DNA from: Pedobacter sp. BAL39
GTDB taxonomy: Bacteria; Bacteroidota; Bacteroidia; Sphingobacteriales; Sphingobacteriaceae
Length of the DNA stretch: 64,000 nucleotides
Assembly (NCBI RefSeq): GCF_000170795.1
Contig: NZ_ABCM01000016.1
Coordinates: forward strand, 1 to 64,000
Reading direction: 5' to 3'
The notes under the pieces were generated by a model. The model did not search any database. It saw nothing but the letters and a program-made list of their open reading frames with translations, and had not been told where the DNA came from. Both the position numbers and the translations under genes were made by a program. Below, piece by piece: positions 40,455-48,944 of the stretch. The number at the start of each line of letters is the position of its first letter. Within the stretch, counting starts at the first letter, position 1.

Positions 40455-41306
40455 CTACCCCAGTTGTTTGATTACAGCGATCACATCTTCTTCTCCAAAC
40501 GCAGCAGCAGCTGATTTAAAGGTTTCCAATGCGGTCCTTGCCAACGGAGTGTCCATCCCTTCATCTTTAGCCAGGTTCAAATCTTTAACCATATGTTTCA
40601 ATGCAAAGGCAGCCTGATAATTATCATTCAGTAGTGCATCGCCCTTTATCTTGGTAAACACATTGCTCAGCGCACCGTTACCTAACAAGGTCAGCAGGTC
40701 TTCAGTATTGATCTGGTGTTTCCTGGAGAAGGTCACAATTTCCGCAAGCCCTTCGGTATATATCGCCAATAAAGTATTGATGGCCAGCTTCGCCTTGTTG
40801 CCGATACCTGATGCTCCCAGGTGCATCACCAATTTACCCATGCAGGATAAAAGTGGTTCTGCAGCATGAAATGCCTGCTCCTCACCTCCAACCATGATGA
40901 CCAGTTGTCCATCTGTAGCCTGCTTTACACTACCGGAAACAGGGGCATCAAGGTACTCAATTCCTACAGCACTGCAGGCGGCAGCCATCTTTATGCTGAT
41001 GGCTGGTGATACCGTACTCATATTCACAATAACCTTTCCGTGGAGTTCTTTACTTAGTAGTCCATCAGCACCTTCGAACAGGCTCGCAACCGCATGGTCG
41101 TCAGAAACCATCAGGAAAACAATATCCGTAGCGGCAATCAGTTCGCCTGGTGTTCCTGCAACTTTTGCTCCTTGTGCAACAAGGGGTTCTGTCTTCGATA
41201 ACGTACGATTATATACGGTCAGCGAATATCCTTTGTTAAGGACCTGACCTGCCATAGGGACGCCCATGTTTCCCAGACCGATCCATCCTGCTCTTGTGTT
41301 TTTCAT
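40455..41306 (-). CDS. NAD(P)-dependent 3-hydroxyisobutyrate dehydrogenase-family oxidoreductase
   Basis: From the ATG at 41306 the 283-residue protein begins with the Rossmann dinucleotide motif WIGLGNMGVPMAGQVL. It continues with DAPVSGSVKQA (substrate-binding signature of beta-hydroxyacid dehydrogenases) and GNKAKLAINTLL containing the catalytic Lys. The frame is open to 41333, but that adds nine residues before the motif, unlike family members. Possible activities include glyoxylate/succinic semialdehyde reduction. It is divergent from the SDR gene at 41555. Confidence 0.9.
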   Translation of the reverse strand: MKNTRAGWIGLGNMGVPMAGQVLNKGYSLTVYNRTLSKTEPLVAQGAKVAGTPGELIAATDIVFLMVSDDHAVASLFEGADGLLSKELHGKVIVNMSTVSPAISIKMAAACSAVGIEYLDAPVSGSVKQATDGQLVIMVGGEEQAFHAAEPLLSCMGKLVMHLGASGIGNKAKLAINTLLAIYTEGLAEIVTFSRKHQINTEDLLTLLGNGALSNVFTKIKGDALLNDNYQAAFALKHMVKDLNLAKDEGMDTPLARTALETFKSAAAAFGEEDVIAVIKQLG

Positions 41307-41554
41307 ATCTTTATTTTTTATCAGATTTACCATACTGTTTGATCAGCTACATTGAGTTTTTATGCAGACACTGTCTTTTTATTCGACACCATCTTTTGAT
41401 CATGCTCCGTCAATCGGCAGTAAATATATGGAATGCTGAACCTCATGTCTATGGGAAGCATCATGAAAATCCATTGAAAATTTCATTTTTGTCAAACATA
41501 AAAATCCAATCAGAGTTTGATTAAAGAAAGAATAACTATAAAAGACATAAGAAT

Positions 41555-42268
41555 ATGATGAAAGAGAATCAGAATAAGGTAGTGCTCATCACCGGTGCAA
41601 GCAAAGGAATAGGTTTTGGTATCGCATCAACTTTGCTGAAAGAGGGTTACCGCGTAGCCATCACCAGTCGCTCGCAGCAAAATGCGGACGAAGCTGCCGA
41701 CAAATTAAAACCATTAGGCGAGGTCATTGGCATTGCCGCCGATGTAAAAGACCTGGCTTCGCAGGAGGCTGCTGTAAATGTACTTTTGGAACGTTGGGGA
41801 CAACTGGACATCCTGATTGCGAATGCCGGCGTAGGACATTTCGCTCCGATTGATGAAATGGATGCGGCAACCTGGCTGGACACCATCGACACCAACCTGA
41901 CCGGTGTCTTCTACAGCATAAAGGCTTCAGTGGAGCAGATCAAAAAGCAAGAGGGACACATCATTACGATCTCAAGTCTTGCAGGTACCAATTTCTTTGA
42001 AAAAGGTTCGGCCTACAATGCCAGTAAGTTTGGCCTTACCGGATTTACACAGTCGGTCATGCTCGACCTCAGAAAATACAATGTAAAGGTAACGACCATT
42101 ATGCCGGGCTCAGTGGCTTCTCACTTCAATAAACATACTCCTGATGCAGAGAAGGATGCATGGAAAATCCAACCGGAAGACATTGGCCGTCTGGTGGCAG
42201 ATTTATTGAACATGCCCTCGAGGACACTGCCGAGCAAAGTGGAGATCAGGCCTACAAAAACATCATAA
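41555..42268 (+). CDS. Short-chain dehydrogenase/reductase (SDR)
   Basis: The 237-residue protein is a classical SDR: the cofactor motif TGASKGIGFGIA (about 14-25), NAG at about 89-91, catalytic Ser in TISSLAG and the YNASK tetrad Tyr/Lys (about 152-156), then PGSVAS. The Arg-Ser after the second strand (TSRSQQ) suggests NADPH use. ATG at 41555 or 41558 are equivalent. Substrate is unknown. It is divergent from the 3-hydroxyisobutyrate dehydrogenase-like gene. Confidence 0.92.
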   Translation: MMKENQNKVVLITGASKGIGFGIASTLLKEGYRVAITSRSQQNADEAADKLKPLGEVIGIAADVKDLASQEAAVNVLLERWGQLDILIANAGVGHFAPIDEMDAATWLDTIDTNLTGVFYSIKASVEQIKKQEGHIITISSLAGTNFFEKGSAYNASKFGLTGFTQSVMLDLRKYNVKVTTIMPGSVASHFNKHTPDAEKDAWKIQPEDIGRLVADLLNMPSRTLPSKVEIRPTKTS

Positions 42269-42406
42269 ATGCTGTTTTCCACATTTATCGCTTCTGCCCA
42301 TTTTGAAGTCAGCACCTACTAATGGTGTTGGCACTTTGTTTGTGAGTAAGAACGTAAATACTGACACATCATAAATTGTATCAGCTGAACCTAAAAGCAT
42401 TAAAAT

Positions 42407-42703
42407 ATGGCAAGTTTTAAGGAAATCATAAATAGCGATCAACCGGTACTGGTTGATTTTTACGCCACATGGTGTGGCCCCTGTAAAACCATGGCCCCCA
42501 TTCTTGATGATTTAAAGAAAAAGGTGGGTTCGGATGCGACCATTCTCAAGATCGATGTCGACAAAAACCCGGCTGCGGCAAGCTCCTACCGCGTACAGGG
42601 AGTGCCAACATTGATCCTTTTTAAAGAAGGTAAAATCCTATGGCGCCAGTCGGGTGTAGTCCCCTCCTCACACCTGGAGCAACTCATTAATCAATATAAA
42701 TAA
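42407..42703 (+). CDS. Thioredoxin
   Basis: The 98-residue cytoplasmic protein has the classical active site WCGPC at 22-26 and the cis-Pro loop GVPTLILF. Its length is that of a standard thioredoxin, slightly shorter at the N terminus. It donates electrons to reductases and keeps cytoplasmic proteins reduced. The gene is 51 bp before the zinc-ribbon gene and could share a transcript. Confidence 0.93.
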   Translation: MASFKEIINSDQPVLVDFYATWCGPCKTMAPILDDLKKKVGSDATILKIDVDKNPAAASSYRVQGVPTLILFKEGKILWRQSGVVPSSHLEQLINQYK

Positions 42704-42754
42704 TTCATGTCCCCTGGGACCATCACTCATCCTTCAAAATCACTTTAGCGCTCA

Positions 42755-44110
42755 ATGGCGAAAGCAATAAAAGTCCTGAAATGCCCGCAGTGCGGCAGCA
42801 CTGCCAAAACAGAAATAAAGCCTGATTTTTTCCGCTGCAGCAATTGCCAGACGGAATATTTTCTTGACAATGATGACGTAACCATCAATTATAACCACAA
42901 CTACACGCATCACCACCCCTCTTCAAACCCAGAGCAAAATGCGAAGAATGTAAAGATCCTGGCCATAGGCATCGCCCTGGTCTTTATCACCATCCTGACC
43001 ATCGTCATCACCAAATCGTCAACATCTTCCAGTCCGGCACCGTCCTACACAGTAGCAGAATCACCCAGGCCAGCGGAAAAAGAAATATTTTCCATCAGCA
43101 GGTACAACGCGCAGCCCATCCTGGCAACACCAACCGCAGCTCCCATATTGATAGTGGTCGAAGACCGGAGTTACAATGGGAATGAAAGCAAGAAAAGGGA
43201 TGGCATCTACCTGACTTTTTATGATGATAAGGCCAAAGAAAAACTTGGTGAAGAGAAAGTCGGAGATGACGACGTATCCGGATCGGATGTACAGATCAGG
43301 AACTTCAGCGACGGCAATACCTATGTCATTGTGAGCAAGAACAAACTTTTTGTCGTCGATAAAGGCAGGCTAAAGTTAAATGATGCAGGGAAGTCATTTT
43401 TCAGTGCTCAACCTGAATTACAGGTGGGCGTTGCTACGATCGAGTTCGTTTACAGTGATGCCGGTGATGGCCTGGTCCTGTTAACCAATGAGGGAAAGAA
43501 CTTTTATTATTACCCATTGATCCAGAAACTCTATACCAAAGACCAATATTATGATGCCCGTACAGGCTTTAACACCTTGCTTCCAGGTGCAAGGGATAAG
43601 GAAACTTACTTGTTTACCTCAGAAAGCAGTGATTTTCCCGAAGAGCGGATACAGCTGATCAAAATCAAATATAAAGACAATGGTGCAGGTCCAAAAGACG
43701 TGACAGACCGCTTGTCCTGGGGGAAAAACTACGGCGGATCCGGAATCTTCACGGAACGTAGCCCTTATCGAAAAGAGCTGTTGGGGGGCTATGAGAGAGA
43801 ACGTGGAAGGGTAACGAGCTGGAAAGACCTTACACCGGGAAGGACCTATTTTTCTCCAAAAGTCATCTCAGAAACCAATGGTACCATCCTGATCATGATT
43901 AAGGCAGATGCCAATCCCGCCAGCCCCTACAAATTGCAGCAGCTGAACAGTGAGACTGGTGCCATCAACTGGACATTGGACCTGGCAAAGGGTGAAAGGC
44001 CCGATAAGGCACTTGCCTTTTCCGGGGGATATTTTGTGGTGACAGACAGCAGCAAGGGAATGATTGTTGATCAGAAAGGAAAGATTACTTACACTTATAA
44101 ATTTGACTAA
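42755..44110 (+). CDS. Zinc-ribbon membrane protein with propeller-like exposed domain
   Basis: The 451-residue protein starts with a zinc ribbon (CPQCGS at 10-15 and CSNCQ at 29-33), then a His-rich linker (HNYTHHHP), one membrane segment (about 70-92) and a large domain of repeated beta-strands reminiscent of a PQQ/quinoprotein-like propeller (YFVVTDSSKGMIVD at the end). The ribbon should be cytoplasmic and the large domain outside the inner membrane. It overlaps no gene but ends 1 bp before the SPFH gene, so the two are almost certainly co-expressed. Function is unknown. Confidence 0.8.
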   Translation: MAKAIKVLKCPQCGSTAKTEIKPDFFRCSNCQTEYFLDNDDVTINYNHNYTHHHPSSNPEQNAKNVKILAIGIALVFITILTIVITKSSTSSSPAPSYTVAESPRPAEKEIFSISRYNAQPILATPTAAPILIVVEDRSYNGNESKKRDGIYLTFYDDKAKEKLGEEKVGDDDVSGSDVQIRNFSDGNTYVIVSKNKLFVVDKGRLKLNDAGKSFFSAQPELQVGVATIEFVYSDAGDGLVLLTNEGKNFYYYPLIQKLYTKDQYYDARTGFNTLLPGARDKETYLFTSESSDFPEERIQLIKIKYKDNGAGPKDVTDRLSWGKNYGGSGIFTERSPYRKELLGGYERERGRVTSWKDLTPGRTYFSPKVISETNGTILIMIKADANPASPYKLQQLNSETGAINWTLDLAKGERPDKALAFSGGYFVVTDSSKGMIVDQKGKITYTYKFD

Positions 44111-44111
44111 T

Positions 44112-45116
44112 ATGGGACTTGGAGATCTATTTAAACGGCAACTGAGCACAGTGGTAGAATGGCAAAACCAACAGCCACAGCTGCTGTTGTACCGCTTTCC
44201 AGTGCCTACCGACGAAATTAAAAATTCAAGTAAGCTGATTGTTGGCCCCGGACAGGGATGCATCCTCGTATACGAGGGCAAAATCGAAGCAGTCATCAGC
44301 GACGAGGGGGTATATAACCTGGCCACAGAAAACCATCCTTTTATTACAACGCTGCTCAAGTTCCGGACGTATTTCGAAAGCGAACACAAAATGCACCTGT
44401 ATTTTTACCGTAAGGCAGATACGCTCAATCAGGCATGGGGCACTGCGACACCCGTCAAATACCTGGACCCTGAATACAAAATCCCGGTCGAGATGGGCAT
44501 GTATGGGAACTACAGCATGCGCATTACAGACCCCCTACTGTTGTTCAGGGACATTATCGGCTCCCGTAGCGAGTACACCGTTGATGATGTCAAGTCCATC
44601 ATCCTCTCCAGAATCCCACAGGTGCTCATCGCACACATGGCGCAGTCCGGCCTCGCCTATCTTCAGATCGATGCGCAGCTGGAAAAGCTTTCTGCAGGTC
44701 TGAAGGAAAAACTCAACCAGGACTTTCTTACGCTGGGCCTCGAGCTGAAAGATTTCAGAATCCAGGGCACCTCATTTGATAAAGATACCCGCGAGCGCAT
44801 TGGCAAAATTGCCGACATCACTGCCGAGAGCCGTGCTGCTGCTGAGGGAGGACTCTCCTATCTGGAAATTGAAAAACTCGAAGCACTCCGCGATGCGGCA
44901 CGGAATGAAGGCGGCCTTGCGGGCGCAGGCCTGCAGGTGGGCTTTGGAATGGAGCTGGGCAAAGCACTGGATGATAAAAAACAAGAGCTTACTGCTGACA
45001 GTACGGATACCGACCCGGTAGTTAAACTACAAAGGCTGAAGCTGCTGCTGGATGAAGGCATCCTGACGCAGGAAGAATTTGACAGCAAAAAGAAAGAAAT
45101 ACTGAGTAGGATGTAA
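44112..45116 (+). CDS. SPFH-domain protein with C-terminal SHOCT motif (YdjI-like)
   Basis: From the ATG at 44112 the protein has 334 residues. The longer open frame to 44064 would overlap the previous gene. An SPFH (band 7/stomatin-like) domain covers about 15-240, including QAWGTATPVKYLDPEYK and the coiled region after ELKDFRIQGTSFDKDTRERI. A SHOCT motif closes the protein (KLQRLKLLLDEGILTQEEF). This is the arrangement of the Bacillus YdjI-type SPFH proteins, which form membrane-associated scaffolds in stress responses. Its partner here is the zinc-ribbon membrane protein, 1 bp upstream, in place of the phage-shock genes seen elsewhere. Confidence 0.85.
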   Translation: MGLGDLFKRQLSTVVEWQNQQPQLLLYRFPVPTDEIKNSSKLIVGPGQGCILVYEGKIEAVISDEGVYNLATENHPFITTLLKFRTYFESEHKMHLYFYRKADTLNQAWGTATPVKYLDPEYKIPVEMGMYGNYSMRITDPLLLFRDIIGSRSEYTVDDVKSIILSRIPQVLIAHMAQSGLAYLQIDAQLEKLSAGLKEKLNQDFLTLGLELKDFRIQGTSFDKDTRERIGKIADITAESRAAAEGGLSYLEIEKLEALRDAARNEGGLAGAGLQVGFGMELGKALDDKKQELTADSTDTDPVVKLQRLKLLLDEGILTQEEFDSKKKEILSRM

Positions 45117-45168
45117 AGCAGGGGACATTATCGTCCCCGCCCTCAAGGGGCTCCTGAGAAATAAGGAA

Positions 45169-45750
45169 CTACCCGTGAATGGCCTCTTTATTTCCGAAGC
45201 TCTGGATCAGCTCCCCTTCAAAATCCAGCCATTCTTTCCATCGTTTGTCGACATCTACATCGATCGTGTATTTACGTGCAAAGTTCAGGAAGGTGGTGTA
45301 ATGTCCCGCTTCAGACACCATCAGGTCATGGTAGAATTTAGAGAGTTCCGCATCGTTGATGTGCTGCGACAACACGCGGAAACGTTCACAGCTTCTTGCT
45401 TCAATCATTGCAGCAAACAACAGGCGGTCAATAAAAGAGTTGTTTCTGCTGCCATCCTTTTTACAGAACTTCGCAAGCCTTCCAACATAATCATCTTTGC
45501 GCTCGCGACCTAAGGTATAACCTCGTTTTCTGATGATGTCGACCACCATCTGAAAATGCTGAAGCTCCTCAATCGCAATTGCAGTAAGCTCCTCCACAAG
45601 GTCAAGATGTTCCGAGTTGTTGGTAATCAAGGTAATGGCATTGGTAGCGGCTTTTTGCTCACACCAGGCATGGTCTGTCAATATCTCCTCCAGGTTTGAT
45701 TCGGCGATGTTTGCCCAACGTGGGTCAGTAAGCAATTTTAGTCCAAGCAT
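45169..45750 (-). CDS. miaE: tRNA 2-methylthio-N6-isopentenyl-adenosine hydroxylase (MiaE)
   Basis: The 193-residue protein is a ferritin-like diiron enzyme of the MiaE family: LTDPRWANIAESNLEEIL at the start, HAWCEQKAA, the first diiron helix IAIEELQHFQMV, then EARSCERFR and VSEAGHYTTF for the second half. It hydroxylates the modified A37 of tRNAs reading codons that start with U. It is a single minus-strand gene, with a -7 element TAATTTTG at 45783-45776. It converges with the SPFH gene. Confidence 0.92.
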   Translation of the reverse strand: MLGLKLLTDPRWANIAESNLEEILTDHAWCEQKAATNAITLITNNSEHLDLVEELTAIAIEELQHFQMVVDIIRKRGYTLGRERKDDYVGRLAKFCKKDGSRNNSFIDRLLFAAMIEARSCERFRVLSQHINDAELSKFYHDLMVSEAGHYTTFLNFARKYTIDVDVDKRWKEWLDFEGELIQSFGNKEAIHG

Positions 45751-45775
45751 CTTTTAATTAATAAATGATTAATGT

Positions 45776-45783
45776 CAAAATTA
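45776..45783 (-). promoter_or_regulatory. Candidate -7 element for miaE
   Basis: The minus strand reads TAATTTTG, a -7 consensus match 25 nt before the miaE start codon at 45750. The expected -33 TTG is absent. Confidence 0.4.
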
Positions 45784-45839
45784 AGAATAATCGGGGTGTT
45801 GTGCGTTAAAAACATCTATTTTGCGAAAAATTAATCCTG

Positions 45840-47144
45840 ATGAGTGCACAAACAGCTTTGATTATCGGACTGGTATGGCCGGAACCAACATCTTCTGCAG
45901 CCGGCAGCAGGATGCTTCAGCTGATCCGCTTTCTACAGTCCGACTACGAGGTGTCCTTCGCCTGCGCGGCGGGAAAGGGCCCACACAGCTTTGACCTCGC
46001 GGCCCTGGGTGTAACTACACATGAGATCAGGCTCAATGATGACCACTTCAATGTACTGATCAAAAACATCCGTCCCGCCATCGTCATGTTCGACCGCTTT
46101 GCTATGGAAGAACAATACGGATGGCGTGTTCACCAGGAGTGTCCTGACAGCGTGAAGATACTGGATACTGAAGACCTCCATACCTTACGTAATGCCAGAC
46201 AGCTCGCAGTGAAGTCGGGCGGCAGGGTCAGTGATGCAGAACAGTTCACGGATCTTGCAAAACGTGAGCTCGCCGCCATATTACGATGTGACCTTTCGCT
46301 CATCATCTCCGCTGCTGAGATGGACATCCTCAGGGATACCTACCGCATTGACGCCTCCTTGCTTCATCATTTGCCCTTTCTGGAAGAACAGATCACGGCT
46401 ACAGCTGCTGCTCAATGGAGGGACTTTGAGGATCGTGAGGGTTTTGTTTTCATTGGAAATCTCCTGCACGAACCGAACTGGGATACGGTACAATACCTGA
46501 AAAAAGTCGTATGGCCCTTACTAAGGAAGCGCCTGCCAGATGTTACGCTAAACATTTATGGCGCCTATGCAAGTCAGAAGGTGATGCAGTTGCACCAGGA
46601 GAAAGATAAGTTCCTGGTTCATGGACGTGCTGTTGATGCCCTGACCGCCATCAGCAGTCACCGGGTGTTGATCGCCCCTATCCGGTTCGGTGCCGGATTG
46701 AAAGGGAAATTTATCGATGCAATGAAGTCCGGAACTCCTTCAGTGACCACCACCATAGGGGCCGAAGGCATGGCAGGCAACATGGAATGGCCCGGCGCCA
46801 TCGCAGATCAGCCGGAGCAGTTTGTATCCATTGCTACAGCGTTATATCTTGATGAGCCGCAGTGGACGGAGGCCAGTCGGAATGGGCTCAAAATCATCAA
46901 TGAGCGTTATGGGCGCAGCACATTTGAATCTGCTTTGCATTTGAAGTTACGGCATATTCAAGCGACACTTGGTAAACACCGCCAACATAACTTTGTGGGA
47001 CAAATCCTGCAACACCATAGCCTCAACAGCTTAAAATACATGTCTTTGTGGATTTCTGAAAAGAACAAAAAATTGGATCACCAACAAAATCAAAGGGCTA
47101 AGCAGAACAGTATTGCCGAAGACCAGAATGAAGGGCCTAATTAA
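45840..47144 (+). CDS. Glycosyltransferase with GT4-like C-terminal domain
   Basis: The 434-residue protein has an N-terminal Rossmann-like half (LVWPEPTSSAAGSRMLQLIRFL) and a C-terminal half with GT-B donor-binding features: FVFIGNLLHEPNWDTVQYLKKVVWPLL near 200-226, NIYGAYAS and PIRFGAGLKGKFIDAMKSGTPSVTT near 279-303. It likely transfers a sugar from a nucleotide donor in envelope glycan or glycolipid synthesis. The last 55 residues are basic and hydrophilic. It overlaps the next gene, which is convergent, by 8 bp. Confidence 0.85.
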   Translation: MSAQTALIIGLVWPEPTSSAAGSRMLQLIRFLQSDYEVSFACAAGKGPHSFDLAALGVTTHEIRLNDDHFNVLIKNIRPAIVMFDRFAMEEQYGWRVHQECPDSVKILDTEDLHTLRNARQLAVKSGGRVSDAEQFTDLAKRELAAILRCDLSLIISAAEMDILRDTYRIDASLLHHLPFLEEQITATAAAQWRDFEDREGFVFIGNLLHEPNWDTVQYLKKVVWPLLRKRLPDVTLNIYGAYASQKVMQLHQEKDKFLVHGRAVDALTAISSHRVLIAPIRFGAGLKGKFIDAMKSGTPSVTTTIGAEGMAGNMEWPGAIADQPEQFVSIATALYLDEPQWTEASRNGLKIINERYGRSTFESALHLKLRHIQATLGKHRQHNFVGQILQHHSLNSLKYMSLWISEKNKKLDHQQNQRAKQNSIAEDQNEGPN

Positions 47145-47532
47145 CAGGCTGCTTCGCCAGCTCTTCCTCTTCGTCGTCTTCAAAATGTTTTTCGAAATAC
47201 CTTCTTACTGTCATATTGGAGATCCATTTCTCAATATACCGGTCCTTTGCCAGTAACGTAATGACCGCAATGGCCAGAAAAATCAAAGCCGTACATCCGA
47301 AACCCTGCGTATAGCTGTTGAGCAGGTCGGAAAGGTAAAAAGCCAGGGTAATGCAGGCGGCCAGAAAAGCCATGACTGCAAAGGTAATCATCAGCAATAT
47401 GGTGATGAGGTCGGCCATGATCTTAGAAACCTTCTCTACGGCCTTGAGCCTCACTTCCTCCAGACGTAAAGTGATGTAGGTCTTAACCTCTGCCCACAAT
47501 GCCTGAATGTCTTTAGTATCTTTTTGGTCCAT
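47137..47532 (-). CDS. Phage-holin-family (YqjE-like) membrane protein
   Basis: The 131-residue protein has two membrane helices (about 45-67 and 78-98) between an N-terminal amphipathic helix (LWAEVKTYITLRLEEVRLKAVEK) and a charged C-terminal tail. This fits the phage holin/YqjE family common in Bacteroidota, usually encoded with small envelope-stress proteins; no such partner is adjacent here. It probably sits in the inner membrane with an unknown role. Its stop codon lies within the last codons of the glycosyltransferase gene on the other strand. Confidence 0.8.
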   Translation of the reverse strand: MDQKDTKDIQALWAEVKTYITLRLEEVRLKAVEKVSKIMADLITILLMITFAVMAFLAACITLAFYLSDLLNSYTQGFGCTALIFLAIAVITLLAKDRYIEKWISNMTVRRYFEKHFEDDEEEELAKQPVN

Positions 47533-47627
47533 AGTATCGAAATATAGGAATGAATAAAATTTCTAAAAAATACAACTCATGTAACCGGAATTTGTTTTTA
47601 GTTTCTAAATATTACGTAAACACCTGA

Positions 47628-47672
47628 GTTTTAAAAAAACAAAAACCCGGAAAAATTTCTTTTTCCGGGTTT
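47628..47672 (-). terminator. Rho-independent terminator, minus strand
   Basis: A perfect 13-bp stem (AAACCCGGAAAAA at 47643-47655 with TTTTTCCGGGTTT at 47660-47672) closes a 4-nt loop. On the minus strand it is followed by a long T-rich tract, so it most likely ends the transcript of the lipoprotein gene at 47837-48355, about 165 bp upstream. The rest of the gap 47533-47836 shows no gene. Confidence 0.8.
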
Positions 47673-47836
47673 CATCCATCCCCCACAGATCCCTTTCTCA
47701 ATTGATGTCTAACTCACTCACCCTCACAACGCCATCCCTTCTCTCGCACTTCGATAACATTAACGATAAAAGTAAATCAATGGATTTGTCAGCGATAATC
47801 AATTACTTTTTGATGACGATCGGAGCATATTGATCA

Positions 47837-48355
47837 TTACTTGATATATACAAAGGACAAGGAATCTTTAACGACAAGGCCACTGATGTCACCACCCTGA
47901 TACCTGACCGTGTATTTGCCTGGCTTGCTGATGTCATATCCTTCCAGCAGGTCTACAGTTACGGATACGCTGTCTTTGGCGTTCAACTTGATATAGCTGT
48001 CTGCAGGAGGTGGCATCACCCGCTTGGCCATGGCCCCCTTATAGTTTGCCTCTACGCCATTTTCATCCTTGATGTCAAGGTATTTACTCATCCATCTTTC
48101 AAAGGGCGTATGCCATTTACAGAAACTGGTTGCAGTATCGGCATAGTTGTGCACAGCGAATTTCATCTGTAATGCTGATCCTACACGAATGGTATCGGCA
48201 ACTTGCATGGTAGCAACCAATCCTTGTGCTGCAGCAGGATTTTCGGTAGCAGTGGAATCAGTTGAATTGCTGGCATTTTTACTACCTGTGGTACTCTGAC
48301 TACATGCAGACAGTATGACAAGGGCAGCAGGGATAATCATTTTAAAGTTTTTCAT
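47837..48355 (-). CDS. Lipoprotein with a domain like the N-terminal part of Lys-specific metalloendopeptidases
   Basis: The 172-residue protein has a lipobox at Cys18 (ILSACS) and a Ser/Thr/Asn-rich linker to about 45. The remaining domain (LVATMQVADTI, FCKWHTPFERWMSKYLDI, AMAKRVMPPPADSY, YDISKPGKYTVRYQG) follows the beta-sandwich seen in front of the catalytic domain of peptidyl-Lys metalloendopeptidases. There is no zinc-binding protease motif, so the domain stands alone. Binding or inhibition of a protease is one possibility. A TACTTTTG element directly precedes the start codon. Confidence 0.7.
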   Translation of the reverse strand: MKNFKMIIPAALVILSACSQSTTGSKNASNSTDSTATENPAAAQGLVATMQVADTIRVGSALQMKFAVHNYADTATSFCKWHTPFERWMSKYLDIKDENGVEANYKGAMAKRVMPPPADSYIKLNAKDSVSVTVDLLEGYDISKPGKYTVRYQGGDISGLVVKDSLSFVYIK

Positions 48356-48359
48356 AGGG

Positions 48360-48367
48360 CAAAAGTA
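48360..48367 (-). promoter_or_regulatory. -7 element placed for leaderless transcription of the lipoprotein gene
   Basis: The minus strand reads TACTTTTG, ending 4 bases before the ATG at 48355. This is the same geometry as at 39756-39763, so the transcript would start at the start codon. The -33 part is weak. Confidence 0.55.
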
Positions 48368-48533
48368 TTCTTTTAAAATCTATTTCAGGTTGACTATTTT
48401 TCTTAATAACAACAGCGCAGGACTTTTATTGTGTTACGTCTGCCTTGGAAAGCAATCATTTATGGCACAGGCTTTGTATCAGCAAGATAGATAATTGATA
48501 AAGATGTCAATTCTATAAATAACCAGGGAAGCC

Positions 48534-48899
48534 ATGAGAAAGAGCATTTATATTGTAGAAGACAATAAAGATATAGGTTACATCCTCCAATACTTTTTAA
48601 GTGAAGAGGGTTTTGATGCTGAACTATTTGAGACTGTTGCAGCCTTTAAACAAGGCCTGTCCAGGAAAGTACCGGACTTGTTCCTTTTGGATGTGATGCT
48701 CCCTGATGGGGATGGCATAGATGTTTGTTCGGGCATCAAACACGACCAGCTATTGATGCGTAAGCCGGTCATCATCATGTCTGCGCACTTTCCTACTGAA
48801 GAGGCAAAACAGATGTCCTGTGCTGACGATTTCATTCCCAAGCCTTTCGACCTGTTTTCTATCCTTGACAGGGTAAGGACACATCTCCCTGCAGCCTAG
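48534..48899 (+). CDS. Receiver-only response regulator
   Basis: The 121-residue protein consists of one CheY-like receiver domain. It has acidic residues Glu9/Asp10, the phosphoacceptor Asp53 in FLLDVMLPDGDG, the Ser in IIMSAHF and Lys103 in PKPFDL. It has no output domain, so it acts by protein-protein contact or in a phosphorelay. No histidine kinase is adjacent, but two orphan kinases lie 2-6 kb away (50768 and 54493). Confidence 0.92.
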   Translation: MRKSIYIVEDNKDIGYILQYFLSEEGFDAELFETVAAFKQGLSRKVPDLFLLDVMLPDGDGIDVCSGIKHDQLLMRKPVIIMSAHFPTEEAKQMSCADDFIPKPFDLFSILDRVRTHLPAA

Positions 48900-48906
48900 C
48901 CGCAGC

Positions 48907-48944
48907 AACTACTCCACGCCAGAGAAACTACTCCACGCCAGAGA
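48907..48944. repeat. Perfect 19-bp tandem duplication at the end of the SMP-30 gene
   Basis: The sequence AACTACTCCACGCCAGAGA occurs at 48907-48925 and again at 48926-48944. The second copy covers the last codons and stop of the minus-strand SMP-30 gene, and the first lies just beyond the stop, so the reading frame is not changed. Confidence 0.95.

Noticed and set aside
45121..45160. GC-rich hairpin after the SPFH gene as a terminator.
   Set aside because: Alternative overlapping pairings and no T-run on either strand; too ambiguous to list.
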